From positions 42,724,210-42,788,209 of the forward strand of contig OU342633.1 in NCBI GenBank assembly GCA_910589415.1: 64,000 bases of DNA, written 5' to 3'. The position numbers and the translations under genes are program-made. The notes below the pieces were generated by a model that saw only the letters and a list, made by a program, of their open reading frames with translations, did not search any database and was not told where the DNA came from. Below, piece by piece: positions 1-13,090 of this stretch. This DNA comes from Malachius bipustulatus (Eukaryota; Arthropoda; Insecta; Coleoptera; Melyridae). Positions within the stretch are counted from its first letter, which is position 1. Every line of letters starts with the position of its first letter.

Positions 1-149
1 TTTGCCACCATGCAAGTGGTAATGGTCTTTACTTTCACCATACCTACATCATATATAGGTACTCGTATTAAGTAGGTATAATACATAGGTACAGGATAGC
101 TGTTAAGGAGGTATGGGACCAAGGCTCTGTTGCCAGAAGGGTTTAGCAC

Positions 150-645
150 ATTATCGTTCTGAAAATTTCATGAGTCAAATCTGTCAATAGTGTACATCTT
201 TTGACACAAAGAAAAAAAGAATTTCGAATAATTTTACGATACACCCATCTTTTTTTTTAATGAGAAGATAGATCATGTGATACATCATTTGAAAGATCTA
301 TTCACTATCTAAAAAGAGCTTTAAAAATTTATTGCAAAAATTATTTATTATTCTACAATTAACACACTACAAGCTTAATGAATAACAATTGACGGTTAAT
401 CAAAAAAAAAATTTTTTAATAATTTTTTTTGCAATATTTTGTTTGTAATAAATTCAAAAGCAATCACTTTTGTGTAGAGAATGACGAGACCTTTCAAATG
501 ATGTGTCACAGGACTTATCTTCTCATTAAAAAAATATGGCATCCGTATCGTAAAATTATTCGGCGAAAAAATTATTTTTCCTACGACCACCATACAAAGA
601 GTTTCACTTTGCGCATTGTTATTTGTACGCAAACTATGAGATTTC
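150..645. repeat. foldback repeat
   Basis: The strip around 249-300 (ttaatgagaagat ... catttgaaagatct) returns as its complement at 487-540, and the neighbouring cgtaaaattattcg block pairs with sequence at about 220-240. The loop around 340-430 is A/T rich. The two ORFs here come from the two strands of this hairpin. Boundaries are approximate. Confidence 0.6.
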
Positions 646-1208
646 TCACGTTTATAAAAGTGTGCGGGAAAGTGTACCCAAAGTTCATTACAGTACAGTT
701 TTTTAGTAATGACAGTGACGTTTACTTATAAAAGTAGCGATCAATAATCCAAACCATAGAGCAAACACTATGTAGGATCACCTAAATAGACAACATTCAA
801 TGACAACAATAGTGATGGGTAAAACAGTCGCTTTTTGAAAAGTATATAAAGTTTCATTGAATAAAAAATTGTCTTGTTATGGTCGTAGGAAAAGTATAGT
901 GTGACACACGTGCACAAAAGCAATTTCTCACTTTTGATTTAATTTCTGTGTCGAAAGATGTGCAGTATTGTCAGATTTGACCCCTTAAATTTTCAGAGCG
1001 ATATGTTTAAATTAAACCGTTATTGATAGTATAAACAGATATTGGTTCCGCATACTTAACAAAAGGGTGGTGAACAATTCCATGCTCACCATTGGGATCT
1101 CGATACAGGGTGAGTTAAATTTGCAGGTAAATCGAGAAACGTTGCACAATATTATGCTTATTAGGAATCTGAAACAAAGTTTATTGAAAGTTGTTGCTAA
1201 TACATATA

Positions 1209-1785
1209 CAGGGTGATCAGTAACTCGCGCACTCCGAAACAGAGCGATATAGAGTCTATTAAAATTAAGGATATTCTGCAAAAAAAATTGAATCCAACGG
1301 TTGGTTTTCAAGTTACAGAGTTTCCCTCACCCGAGTTTAAAGGTACTTAATTTTTTTAAGACCCGTGATAAAAATTAATGAAAAATTCAGGTTACTGTAA
1401 TGTCTGGAACGAACTGGATACCACATAATTCATCAATTTTTTTCCACAAAACCTCTTAACAGAGGAATTGAGAATGTTGGAAATTGATACCATTAAATCT
1501 GAACGAAATTTGAAGTTTGGCAACCGCGCCTAAACGCAACTTAGAATAAAAAATATTCAAATGCCTTCGTTGCTATGGAAATAAAAATTATAACAATACC
1601 ATCTAATAACCCGAACTTATTCACATGTTCAGTGCAGTGTTGGTGTTGCCACCTTTTTTTTTTACAAAAATGGTCATATCTTTGGAAAAAAAGAACTTAC
1701 AACACTGCAGTCAGAAAATTTACCACTCTTAAAAAGTGAAGTCTACCGCAGCATGCTCTGAGTGCCCGAAATACTAATCACCCTG
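1209..1785. mobile_element. TATA-flanked CAGGGTG element (577 bp)
   Basis: Starts CAGGGTGATCAGTA and ends with the near complement TACTAATCACCCTG; TATA stands on both sides (1205-1208 and 1786-1789). Terminal inverted repeats run about 30 bases, the rest is not self-complementary, and no transposase is seen. Same terminal motif as the larger foldbacks below. Confidence 0.7.
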
Positions 1786-1789
1786 TATA

Positions 1790-2250
1790 ATATGTATCTT
1801 GAAAAAACTGGAATATCGAAATTTCTCTTATTAGTCATATCTTTTTTATTGTTTAAAATAAATTATTTGTCTTATGGAAGCCATATTGTTTTTTTTGTCA
1901 TTCGATATTAAAAAAAAAAACAAGGAACCCAAAAATCTATCACAAAAAATTATTTCTTCAGAAAAAAAAAGAAAATTATTTCACCAAATGGCGTTGATAT
2001 GACGTCGCAATGTTATATTTCTTACCTTACATATGGTTTTTTTATGACATTCGGTTAAAGGAAGTGTTTTTTTTTTTTGAAAAAAGAAGAAAATTTTGAA
2101 TTTTATTTTTAATGTGATAGATTTTTGGTAGCTTATTTTTCAGTTTTTTCATGATATTTCAGCAAGTTGCCATAAATTTTGTTTTAGATACTTAATAAGC
2201 ATAAAATTGTCCATCTTTTCTTTAATTTAACCGACCCTGTATTTTTTACC
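1790..2250. repeat. partial foldback related to 4614-5604
   Basis: GAAAAAACTGGAATATCG near 1802 and its counterpart TTTTTCAGTTTTTTCATG near 2140 are the inner arms seen in the larger element, and the right side ends TTAACCGACCCTGTAT. The left terminal part is missing. Confidence 0.5.
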
Positions 2251-3190
2251 ACCTGTATTCGAATCAGCATCGAATGGTTAACCATACTGCATACCCCCCT
2301 GGAAGTACAGTAATTATAATAATATGCATAGTCTTATCAGGGTCGGAATTTGACTTTTCTCGCCGGCCTTGGTAAACATATTATAGCGCCACCACCCCAC
2401 CCCGCAACTCGTTGACTTGTAAGGTGTTGCATAAATACGCAGTTCAGGCGAAAAAGTTTTCTCAAGGTCATTTTATTTTCGTAAAAATTGGTATTTTTTT
2501 TATCAATCAGTCAGTGGCGCAGGCAGGAAGTGTACAAAATAATTGCAAAATATCTATAGCCATTTACACTTACACTTATGTAGGGGGATTGAGGGGGCAG
2601 AAGGTTTTTTACAATAAGTACGTGCCATCTATTGGATTTGTATTATGAATCGTCAATTATGTTATGCAATTAAAGGATAAATCAGGCCGCGCCGGGAATG
2701 TGTTATTTTTTCACTTCGGAAAGTCGTTTGCCAAGGTGTGACCTACCACACATTATGACTATAATAGCGCGCATTAGCAGCTTTCTACAAAATTTTGTTT
2801 GTAGGTATTAAAGAATTATTGAAACTCAGTTTTTTGCTTCTCTTTTGAAGAATTTGATAAATAATGTTAACTGGAGGATGGCGCTCCCGCCCCCTAGACA
2901 GCTGCATAATATAGTATTGTTTTATGGCAATGGATAATACGGCCCTGCATGAATGTTATAACAGGTTTAGGAAGATGAGTAAAAATTCTCATAAAAATGT
3001 TCAATGATGAGCGGAAAAGAATGAAAAAAAAAATGATAGAAAAATTGGTAATGGTAGAAAATGGCAGAAATAGTAGGTAACAAAACGTTGGTCGAAAAAA
3101 TAAGCGACATGTTATTAGTGACATTTTCATGGATATGCTACTTTGTATCGAAAAATACTCAATTTGAATCACTGCAAATATTTTTTGACA
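2250..3190. other. no gene recognised; contains a repeat shared with 42940-43140
   Basis: AT-rich sequence without coding signal. CAGGGTCGGA at 2338 and the stretch around 2610-2720 (ATTGGATTTGT, GTGTTATTTTTT) match the right end of the repeat complex at 39719-43143, so part of this is a dispersed repeat. Confidence 0.5.
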
Positions 3191-3700
3191 TTCCCAAGTA
3201 AATCCTTTAAAAATGATCCACAGAGCAACGTCAATGTGACGTCACTTTTTGATGTTTGGGATCGAATGACGAATTTCCTGACGTGAGAATGGTGTCTTAA
3301 TGACGGGAAGAAATGTGGCAGAACAAAGATCATTATTTTACGTGAAATCAGTCAAAAAACGACGTAAAAACTACCAAATTAACAACGTAATATTGACCCA
3401 AAAAAGCTTCTCAATTTGACTTGTTTCATATGTATCTAGGTAATAACTTTCCGAATTTCTTGTTTCAAGTTTCACGTGTAAGTATATGGAATTAAAAACA
3501 CTTTACTTTCGGCGGCGTCGTGAAATGAAGGTCAAATTACGTCTTTTTGACGTGGTCTATTGGTTATTGTCTTTAATTAAACAGATAACACTAAAACGAC
3601 GTGTTTTCAACGTCACTTATAGGTAGTTGACGTCAGTGACCATGCAACTAACACCATAATATGATGTTATAATAACGTGCCATCGCATATTACCTGGGTG
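3190..3700. repeat. ACGTC-rich dispersed repeat
   Basis: Many TGACGTCA-like sites occur in 500 bases (for example near 3235, 3553, 3628). The borders read CCCAAGTAA and TTACCTGGG, an imperfect inverted pair. Blocks resemble the region 61900-62720. No ORF of note. Confidence 0.55.
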
Positions 3701-4609
3701 ACTACTCCAAAAAAAAAAGAAATAATTTTTTTTCTTATTTAGTTCGTTATAATTTTATTGGTACTTTTACTAAACTAGAACAAGTAGTGCGGGTTAGGGA
3801 GGTCTGGGAAAATAGTAAATTTCAGCTTGTTGCCTTTATCCATTTCAGGGAAATCCTCTAAAAGAACGCTACCAACAGAGAAGCTGTCAAATAAATTTCT
3901 AACGATAATTTCTGAGCAAACTAATTTAAAATTAACCTGATGAGGATAAGTTACTGCTTCAAGTAATTTTTTTTGTTATGGCGTTATTTTCTAATATCGT
4001 CGATGGTTCTGCAGGTATCTTTTAGACGTCATCAATCAACAAGTGATCCAACAAAACGATACAAAATATCTGCCATGCACCCACAACAAAACACTTCCAG
4101 CCCTTCTCAACATGCTTCACTGCATCATTTCCTATAAGTGCATAAAATTAATGTTAAGGTATTCGGTGCTGGTTGCTCTGCATGTCATTGTGAGCGAAGT
4201 GAGCTCATTGCTGTTTCCAGTCCCATCGGTTTTGGATACCATAACATTTTTGGACTTATTTTGGTTTTTGGACAATAAGAAGGTTCCTCTTATGTGTCGC
4301 CATTATATTATAAAGCAACCCGAAAACGTTCTATCTATAGGGACTGCGATCTACTCTGGTGTTGCATCCTAAGATGGTTGAAGATGTCTTATAGTAGCAC
4401 TGCATGAGTCATGTGGCCTGTGGTTTACTGAGCAGGCGAATCAATTTTGTATATAAATTTTAAGTTTATTTGGCATAGTGAGAGGATGCATGGCCTGACT
4501 AGAACATAATTTATTCTTGAGTAAAGTTGATCCAACTTCGTGAGGCAATGATAATAATTATTGACGGCGATTTTGACTATTGCAAGGTTCACCTCGAATA
4601 ATTCACTCA
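3700..4609. other. no gene recognised
   Basis: The longest frame, 4043-4372 (109 residues, plus strand), has no recognisable domain, a composition typical of chance frames, and no splice or start context that sets it apart. Confidence 0.4.
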
Positions 4610-4613
4610 TATA

Positions 4614-5604
4614 CAGGGTGCACCATGTATCCTCTATATTGCTATCTCCTGAACGCTAAGAGATACAGGGTCGGTTAAATTAGAGAAAAGATGCGCAGTT
4701 TTGTGGCCGTCTCGAATTCGTCAAAACATGCAAGATATCTGTGACCGTTCCTGAAATATCCTGAAAAAACTGAAAAGTCGAAATTTCTTATTTTCGTCAT
4801 ATCTTTTTTATTATTGGAAATTAATAAATAATTTTTTGTAGGCTTACATAAGCCGTTAAGAGCTATCCATCTGACATTTCAAAAATTTTCAAGGCCTACT
4901 AGATCCAAGAGTTTTCACAGTCAACTTTCGTTTTTCTTATGGCCGCCATATTATTTTTTTATGTCGTCGATATGAAAAAAATAATGGAAACCAAAAATTA
5001 ATAAACTTCAAAAAAAAAATTTTTAATTTTTATTCTTATTTTTTCAAAAATAAACCTAATAAAAAATCGTCGAAAAACGTCAACATTTGTAAAATACGCC
5101 GAAATAGTGCTTGCCTTATGGTTTTTTAATTTATCTATGAAATTCGGTCTAAAAAGTTGTCTTTTTTTAAAGAAAAAAGAAGAACAAAAAATGTTTTAAT
5201 TTATTTTTTGAAGTTTAACAATTTTTAGTTTTTATGATTTTTTTTTATACCGAACAACATAAAAAAACAATATGGTGGCCATAAGAAAAACGAAAGTTGA
5301 CTATGAAAATCCTGGGATCTAGTCGGCTTTGAAAATTTTCGAAATATCAGATGGGTAGCTCTTGCCGACTTATGTAAGCCCACAAAAAATTATTCATTAA
5401 TCTCCAATAATAAAAAAGATATGGCAAAAATAACAAATCTCGATTTTTCAGTTTTTTCAGGATACTTCAGGAACGGTCACAGATATCTTGTATCTCTCGA
5501 CGGAATCGAGATGGCCACAAAATTGCGCTCCTTTGGACTTGTTTAACCGGACCCTGTATCTGTTAGCGTTAGGAGCAATATAGAGAAGGATACATGGTTC
5601 ATCC
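4614..5604. mobile_element. foldback element, 991 bp
   Basis: Begins CAGGGTGCACCATGTATCC after TATA (4610-4613) and ends GGATACATGGTTCATCC before TATA (5605-5608). The arms are complementary over nearly 490 bases each, with a turn near 5100; examples are TTCCTGAAATATCCTGAAAA left and TTTTTTCAGGATACTTCAGG right. No coding capacity. The right terminus is slightly degraded. Confidence 0.8.
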
Positions 5605-7180
5605 TATAGAGTGCGATATTCCTGCTTACTTCTACGTTATGGTATCTTTGGATATTCGATAGTGTCAGTTTTCTTCCTGAAACTTTTCAAGAGTGTTCTT
5701 CGCTAATCTCTAATCATTCTTCCGCTCTGAGTCTTATAGAAATACTATAACAGGCTCTTTCTATCGTGCGAGCAGAACGTAATTTAGGCTTCACGGATTC
5801 GACCTATGACATCATTTTTTTTTTCAAAGTTTGCTCTTGTATTTGCAATATTCATATTGGCATAAACAACTTGAGTATTTGAGCTGTCAAAGTTAAGTCA
5901 AGATGACAAAAAAGGATTTGGAAATGAATAAAATAAAAGATAAAAATGACACGGTAGGTTCGATTAGCGCCATAGGATTCACCCCAGTGAACAATAAAAT
6001 AACTGTGGACAGTGCTCCCCCGATGTTCGTGGGAGTAGGTTTAAAAAAAGTCATTGCTTTTATCATTACTTTATATCTGTTCCCCGTTACTCATTATTTC
6101 AAGGCATCTGATATTTGTGACTGACTAGGGACTTTAAACCTTCATCAGATCACGACTCTGGTTATTGCATGAAAGGATATTCTGAAGTGGATGAAACATT
6201 TTAGTTGGCTCTGCAACCATTGGATTTCGCGTTTTTTGACCTTCACCCAAAATTGTCAAGGGTGAATTCTGGTCGTACAGACAGCATTTAACAAGTGTGT
6301 AACTTTTTAATCAAGTAAATGAGCGGACAGCAACGATATGCAAAATATCTTGAAGAAATTTGTCGCCAATTTCTCAAAGTCAGACAAGAAAAATTGCAAA
6401 CTGTCAAACTGGAGGCTTCCATGCATGACGTTTGAACCGAGGACCCATTCCCCCAAAGTTGTTATGAAAGAGGGAATGAAAAGGACTAGCAGCATGATGG
6501 GAGGAAGAAAAAAAATAAATATAAAAATGGTTAGGAGGAACTTTATAGCGGACGATAAATTAATGTAACAAAAGATGGTGAGGAAAGAAAATTCCTTATG
6601 CGCTGATGAAGACGAGGAGTTGCTGAAAGGAGAAAAATGCTCAATATAGGTACATTTTTTTCTGTGCAATAATTTCATCAAAGTATTTATGGTACCTATA
6701 GACAAGCGGAAACAACAATCAGGACAAAAAATGTATAATTTCTAAAAAAATTAACTATACACAATTAATACAAAGTGGGTGTTAGTACAAAATTAATTTG
6801 AGTGGGTGTACATATAAGTAAATCAAGTTCAGCTATGTTTTTATCATTCTAAGTATATACTTTACATAAATAGTTGTATATTTAATTACTTACTTATCTA
6901 ATAGACTGATCAGTGACACGTAAACGTCCTGTGTTTGGGTGGTCGAGATTCCGCAAATAAATCGCGAAATTTATATACACACATATACCATATCATTGAG
7001 CAAAAATTTATTTTTATAAGACCACAGAAAATTACATAAGAACCACATTATAAAAATATAAAATCATAAAAGTTGTAACTATTACGAATTCTTAACAAGA
7101 AGGAAATGAGTAGGAGGTAGAAAACGCTCTTTGATTTCATCTTTCAAGATTAGTGAACGAAATGTTTCATTCTCGTATAA
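5605..7180. other. no gene recognised
   Basis: Frames at 5903-6124 and 6307-6705 show no domain; the latter overlaps a plus-strand frame and both are A/T-driven. No repeat structure was identified either. Confidence 0.4.
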
Positions 7181-7800
7181 CTTTTGAAGGACTTGGGTTT
7201 TTGTTAAAAATGTTTTCTAAAATTACGTGGTTTTTACAGGGCGTCTTTCAAAATTCGGAAATGGCTGTTCATGTGGCACCATTTCAGGTCGCATTTTTCA
7301 ATACCGTCCAGAAACTTTTTGCGAGAGTAAGATATCCACAAGGAGTGGTATGCTATTGCATTTGAGCAAAATCGGTCTAGACGTTTCAAAATGGCGGCTT
7401 TTTGAATTTTAGGAAAAGTAGATATTTTTTGAGCCCCTGTATGAGCAAGATGGAAAAAAAATTTAAGCCAAATTAACAGGGTTGTGAGGACATTTTTCTA
7501 ATTTGATGTGAGTATGTAAAAAAATGCAATTTTTCCATTAATAAGCCAGTGGCGTGGGTAAATGGAAAATGGAAAAGGAAAATGGTAAAAATGACTAAAT
7601 TTCTATAACCATTTTGAGCATATTTTTAAACAAACTGAACTGAATAATTTTTTACAGTTATATACCTACTAATAACTTTTAACCTTCAAATGTCAAGAAG
7701 CAAATAATACAAATAGCGGAGATTTTCGAATTTTTTTTACATGATGTTTATTTCCCTGGATATTGAAATTTTCGATTTCTAACTGCTAAATTTATATATC
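7180..7800. repeat. dispersed repeat, complement of the 25180-26460 family
   Basis: AATGGCGGCTTTTTGAATTT near 7391, TTAATAAGCCAGTGGCGTGG near 7540 and AATAGCGGAGATTTTCG near 7712 are the complements, in the expected order, of blocks in the direct repeat at 25180-26460. Confidence 0.6.
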
Positions 7801-8149
7801 TATTCATTTTTTGGCACGTTTTCAAACGAACAAAAAAAGACAAACATGAAGAGACAAATTACCCTTGTTTATACGCAAACCAGAATCTACTAGTTTTGCT
7901 GTGGCTTTTACTTTAATTAAAGTAAATGTCGCAGCATTCTTCAGGAATCTGCTCACTATGTCCAGGATCGTCACCCTTTTAGCCCAAGTGATATCTGAAA
8001 TGTTGACGAGACTGGTGTTACAACGTGCAAAAGACCTGAACGTGTTGTAGCTTGTAGCCAGAAAAGAGAAAAGAGGTCAAGCAATTGTGTTCAATAATTA
8101 CGTATGCAGAACGTGTAAGTTGTCATTGGCTGTTTCAGTAACTGGAAAT
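7800..8149. other. no gene recognised
   Basis: Short AT-rich stretch; the 61-residue frame at 7865 has no recognisable feature. Confidence 0.35.
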
Positions 8150-9115
8150 TCTTTTTTTTTCCTTTTTCTTTGTTGATTAGACTGCATCAACCGCAAGGGG
8201 TTATTAGCAGCCGGAACGGTGGGTTAAATAAGATCATAAAAATGCCTCTTTAAGGAAGCAACGTAGAGGGGTGAAGAAACACGGGCTAGTAAGAATGCCA
8301 TTGGTGGTAACTATATTATGCTTGGAACGGAGTGGCTGGAGAGCTTGGCATTCGAAAAGAATGTGGGGGATGCCGCAAGAGGGGCAGTTAGGGGGAGGTT
8401 GTTTGGAAATCAGGAAAAAGTGGGTAAGTCTGGTGTGGCCAAGTCAGAGTCTGCTCAATTTGATTTGGTCTGGTCTGGAGGAGGGTTTGATGAAAGGAAT
8501 CGTTGAGGTTCCACTTATATTGCCAAAGTTTCATAATTTTAGATCTGTAGAGTGTCCGTAGGTCGTTGGACAGCTGAATTGGTGTGATGGTGATGTTATC
8601 TGAAGAGGTAGTTTTTAGCTTTTAGCTAAGCAGTCGGCTGCTTCGTTTCCTGGGATGCCTATATATAGGAGGGGGTATACAAGAGGATGTATCTAGAAGG
8701 GTGGTCGGCAAGTTTGGTTTTAATTAGTTTTGCAAGTGGATTGGAGGGGTAAATTTGTTTAATTGAGAGAAGATCTTACGAGTTCAATTGCCCGAAGAAT
8801 AGCGTAGAGCTGTGCGGTGAAAATACTGCACCAGCTAGTCAGTCGAATTCCCAGTTCGAGGGTTGGGGTGTAATCTGCTCAGGCCACTTTGTCATCAACC
8901 TTGGAGCCGTCAGTGAATACTGCAATAAAATTGGGAAAGCGAGAGGTTATCTCTTCAAATTTTTGTACGAGGGAGGAGCTGCTAATCGTATTTTTGTTGA
9001 CTGCACCAAGTGAGGTGATGACAAGGGGTTGCGACGACGACCAGCGGGATGGAAAGAGAGGTGGCGGTGTCAATGCTCTGGGGATTGTAATGTTGAGTAG
9101 CGTTTCAAGTTGATA
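8150..9115 (-). mobile_element. decayed LINE 3' part: RNase H and zinc knuckle
   Basis: On the minus strand: LETLLNITIPRALTPPPLFP and the linker, then RFPNFIAVFTDGSKVDDK (RNase H first Asp near 8912), a stop, SWCSIFTAQLYAILRAIELV, then GIPGNEAADCLAKS at 8659-8618 (last RNase H Asp), and after frameshifts CPSCGIPHILFECQ near 8370, a CCHC knuckle. A T-rich run on the plus strand at 8151-8173 is where the element's poly(A) tail should be. The order is that of Jockey/I/R1-like elements. Several stops show that it is dead. The 5' boundary is unclear. Confidence 0.82.
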
Positions 9116-10511
9116 GATTCTAATGTGTAAGGGGGTAATAAAAACACCCGTGCGCGAAAAACACTAGGTATTTCAGAGTATTTTTAACTTATCTAATGAA
9201 AAATTTGGACTCAGAAACGAAATACTGAACATTCAAGACAATTTGCCCTAAAACTACAGTTATTATTAGATAACGTATAAATAAATCACAGTCACAGCAA
9301 GTCACCGTGAAAGCGGATCACGATTCTCTCGAAATCGACTCTCATGCTCATGTAGAGCTCGTATATATTGACATATTCCACGGCCCACTGAGGAAGTGCT
9401 AAGTAATGAACATCGGGGATACATATATTTGTTTTTAGTTTCAGAAAGTTTCAAGTTTTCGGAAGATATATAAGAGACCATGAGCTTTGAAAAATTTTCG
9501 CTAACCAGGGAGCTGGACCTCGTGCTTCTTTTCCCACACACTATACCTTTTCCAAAAGTTTCAAATATTTGTCTACCAAGTTTGTGGTCTCATCACGCTT
9601 CCCCACTGGGTGTTGCTGGAAGAAAACATGAAACAATAATACCACGAGCCCTCCGATGGACATTCCCATCAGTTAACAATGATAAGGTTCAGAAAACCTT
9701 TCCCAACATCGATGTGCCGTGATACTTGTATAACAAGGCTCTTCAGAGACAAAGGTGTCCGTTTACTTTGTCCAAGGGGGTGGGGTGCAAAAATCGAATT
9801 AAAAAAAATTAGATTTAACATTAATAAGATTGTTCGTCAGACTCAGAGTTATTGTCAATCGTTTGTGAAGAAAATTCCTAATATGTTTTCAAATATCTTT
9901 GCAACCCCCTTATTTTATGATTTATGATTATAACCGGAAGTTATTTTTACTTATGATAATTTGTAAACCTCAGTAGGTAATTAGGTATACTGAATTTATT
10001 TGGTTTAAATTTAGCTGCTTGTAAAATTTCCAATAGAAAGTTAAAATTTATTTCGGAGCATAATCTCTGGATTTCAGCGTTTAACTTTCAGTGTGTATCG
10101 CTAATGGTTTAAGAGTCCATAAACTGCTAATTTGCTTTTTGTGGGCGTGGTAAAACACACACATGGGTGTGGTTTGTTGACATGCGGGCGGAGTTCCGAC
10201 CACGCTGTGTTCACGCTTAAGGCTGGGATAGGTCTGCCGGGATGACTTTTTGTCATTGCCTCATTGCCAGTAATTATGGCAAAAGCATGTGATGTAAAAT
10301 TTTAATTATCACAATAAAAAGTGTAAGCTCTCACCACATGGCGGCATGTTTGTGGGATGCAAGATGCAATTAAGGATAAGAAACGGATATTTTATGGGTG
10401 CATGCTTTTTTATCGACCAAAATTTACAAAAATAACAAAATTATTAATAATTCCATAGCTACTCCTATTGTTGTTGGGATTCACTATCGAAAAATTAGAT
10501 GCCTATGTAAG
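9116..10511. other. no gene recognised
   Basis: Possibly holds further decayed upstream parts of the LINE at 8150-9115, but I could not find RT motifs on the minus strand. Frames at 9302-9927 show no domain. Confidence 0.35.
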
Positions 10512-10515
10512 TATA

Positions 10516-11288
10516 CAGGGTGTTTTGTAATTGAATGTCAATATTTAAGGGGGGGATTTTTGGGTCCATTAAAAGTCTTAACTTTTAAGATACAGGGTGG
10601 TAAAGTTTTATTAAAATAAATTATTTTTTTATATTAGGTACCTATCTGTAATACGACTGCTCTAGATATTTTAATGAAATTTCATATACAGGTATTACTC
10701 GTCAAGAGGCATTTTTTCATACCTATACCTACCATATTTCGTTTTATTTCCACTAGTGACGATCGTGCAGAATTTTACCTGCAAATTTTTATATTTTTTT
10801 ATTGTCATTTTAACGACAATCTTGTGACCATGTAGAGAAACAGATTTTATTTTTTTACGCGAAAACCGTGCGCCGGGCTGAAAAAAAACAAGTTATCAAA
10901 TGTGCTTGGAAATGAATGGGGCTTGGAATGGGGATTCTAAAAATGATTTCTATTTGAACAGAAATCAGTGGCGTACCATCAATGTCTACCAAAATATGGA
11001 GGTAAAATTCTGCACGATCGTGCACCATCGTCACTGGTGGAAATAAATTGAAACGTGGTTACTTGAGAAAATGCCCCTTGATGCGTACTACCTGTATACG
11101 AAATTTAATTAAAATATCCAGAGCGGTATTAAAGATATTACAAAAAAAAAATTATTTTAATAAAACTTTACCACCCTGTATCTCAAAAGTTAAGACTTTT
11201 AGGACGTACGTTCTTTTGAAATTTTCTTCTTAAAATGGACTCAAAAATCACCCCCTCAAATATTGACATTCAACTAGAAAACACCCTG
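10516..11288. mobile_element. TATA-flanked foldback element, 773 bp
   Basis: CAGGGTGTTTTGTAATTGAA after TATA (10512-10515) pairs with the right end TTCAACTAGAAAACACCCTG before TATA (11289-11292). A second inner CAGGGTGGTAAAG at 10594 pairs with CTTTACCACCCTG near 11172. The middle also folds: CGATCGTGCAGAATTTTACC and its complement at about 10758 and 11002. Confidence 0.82.
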
Positions 11289-11292
11289 TATA

Positions 11293-12539
11293 ATGTAGGT
11301 ATAATGTATTATAATTATCTTATTGCGGGCGTAGGTATGTTGCGTATAGGTATGTTGTAAGGTATAGGGTATAGGTACTATAATAGGCATATTTAAATTA
11401 TTTGTATAGGTATTAGGTACCTCTACTAAAAGCCCGCGGCTGTCAGACCTTCGTCATTTTATAAAAGCTGAAAATTTCTGTGCGCATGTCCCCAACACAG
11501 GTAGTAAAGCTGCAGGGACAATGAAATTTGGATCATCGTGGTTTTGGCAGGTAACAGCTAAAGAAGGTGTAAGTACAAAATTACTCCTCACGCTTTAATT
11601 AAAAAAAAGTGCAAAGCTATTTGGCTAAGTTGAGAAATGTAAAGACTCAATTTTCGAATCAATTGTTGTCCATGCATGTACTAAGTTTCGCGATAATTAT
11701 ATTTTTTTATTTTCCAACGCAAATTAGGAAATTTTTTGGGAAAATAGAAAATATTTTGAATTACTTACAATAATTTAGGCCCCTAAAATGTTTGCGCCCT
11801 GGGCTATAGCCCCATTTGCGCAATGGTTAAGACGGCCCTGGTTCAGTGGAGTCCAGGGGGAACCCTCACCAATATTATTGCAAAGAAAAATGTAGGTACA
11901 ACACTGACTTTTTTAATTTTTTAAATTTTTTTCTGATTAAAGAACTATAACATATTATAATTAAAATAAATAAAAATAAAAATAGCACGGTGGGTTCGGC
12001 TTTCGCCATAGGATGCAACCCCAGGCAGCTAAAACGCATGCCAACAACTGAGTGCAGTGCCTCACGATGTATCATATTATAATTAGTTGAAAAAACTAAC
12101 TTTAAGTAAAGAAAACTTTTTACCGGGGGAAAAAACCGAGACACCCTGTATGTATAAGTAAGTAATATAACCGGTACAGCCCGGGTCAATTATTATTGAG
12201 CATATGAAGCCATAATATATTAGATTGAGATAAGAGGTTGCAGGTTATATAGGTACCATTGTGCCAAGCCAATAGCCTCCTCAAGTCCTCAAGATATCTT
12301 TTAACTATCCAGTAACATGGGTCCATCAGCGTTATCTGACATTATAGAACAAAATTTGGACCGGTTATAGGGTGCAGCAAAAAAAATCCCAGATTATCTT
12401 GAACATGTACTTAGATAATTGAGATCTCCATTATGTGTAAGTTTTCAAAGAAAATTTATAGAAATTTCTTCCCAGAACTTCATATTCTGGGAAAAATATA
12501 ACAGAGGACGCTTGAATGAGGACTGTCCCTAATATCGAT
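11293..12539. other. no gene recognised
   Basis: AT-rich sequence with TAGGTA runs (11330-11420). The frame at 11875-12189 shows no domain. A single CACCCTGTATGTATA at 12142 may be a lone end of a CAGGGT element. Confidence 0.35.
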
Positions 12540-13020
12540 ATCACCTTCTCCGCCACGGCTACATTAGATATTTTTTATAGATTCTGATAACTCGGAATAT
12601 TAAAGCCTTATCTCTGCAAATTCTATAGCTCCACCATGAGTCTTTGTGTCTTCTCTCCGCATTAACCTCCATTTCCACTTACACTTATACTGAAGCAACA
12701 TAGAGCATAACTAATTCATGCAGGCTTCCTATACTTCCTACTTATTAGGCTCTATTCTGTTCAGCATGGAAAACCTTTCTACTGCCTTTTTTACTACCCA
12801 AGTATCTAACAAGTTTTGGCCAACATTTTTCTTCAAGATTACACCAAGATATTTGATAGCCCTACGGTCAAACTCCATTCCCCTAAGATTATATCAAAAC
12901 TAAATTCCCTCTCCTTTTCGGACCTTTGAGTAGAACAGCTTTTGATTTCTGTAGAGCTGATGCTGGTGCAAGCTCGTTTGTTATTAATTACTAATCTGAT
13001 TATCTTCCTCATGCTTCATT
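12540..13020 (-). mobile_element. decayed LINE reverse transcriptase fragment
   Basis: Minus-strand translation gives LINNKRASTSISSTEIKSC, then IILGGMEFDRRAIKYLGVIL, KKNVGQNLLDTWVVKKAVER and FSMLNRI, and after a break MLYVASV. KYLGVIL (12858-12832) with K.V......KA......L.RI is the RT thumb region of R1/Jockey-like elements, where LLYGA.VW follows. The catalytic part is absent, and stops interrupt it. Confidence 0.65.
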
Positions 13021-13090
13021 TCTTTCACATCTTTTTGCCTCAACCATGCACCAATGCTAGAAGCCCCTGTAGTTGTATATATGTTCGGAG

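Noticed and set aside
6307..6705. 132-residue hydrophobic minus-strand frame as a membrane protein
   Set aside because: T/A-rich, overlapped by an opposite frame, with no conserved motif or splice context; likely chance.
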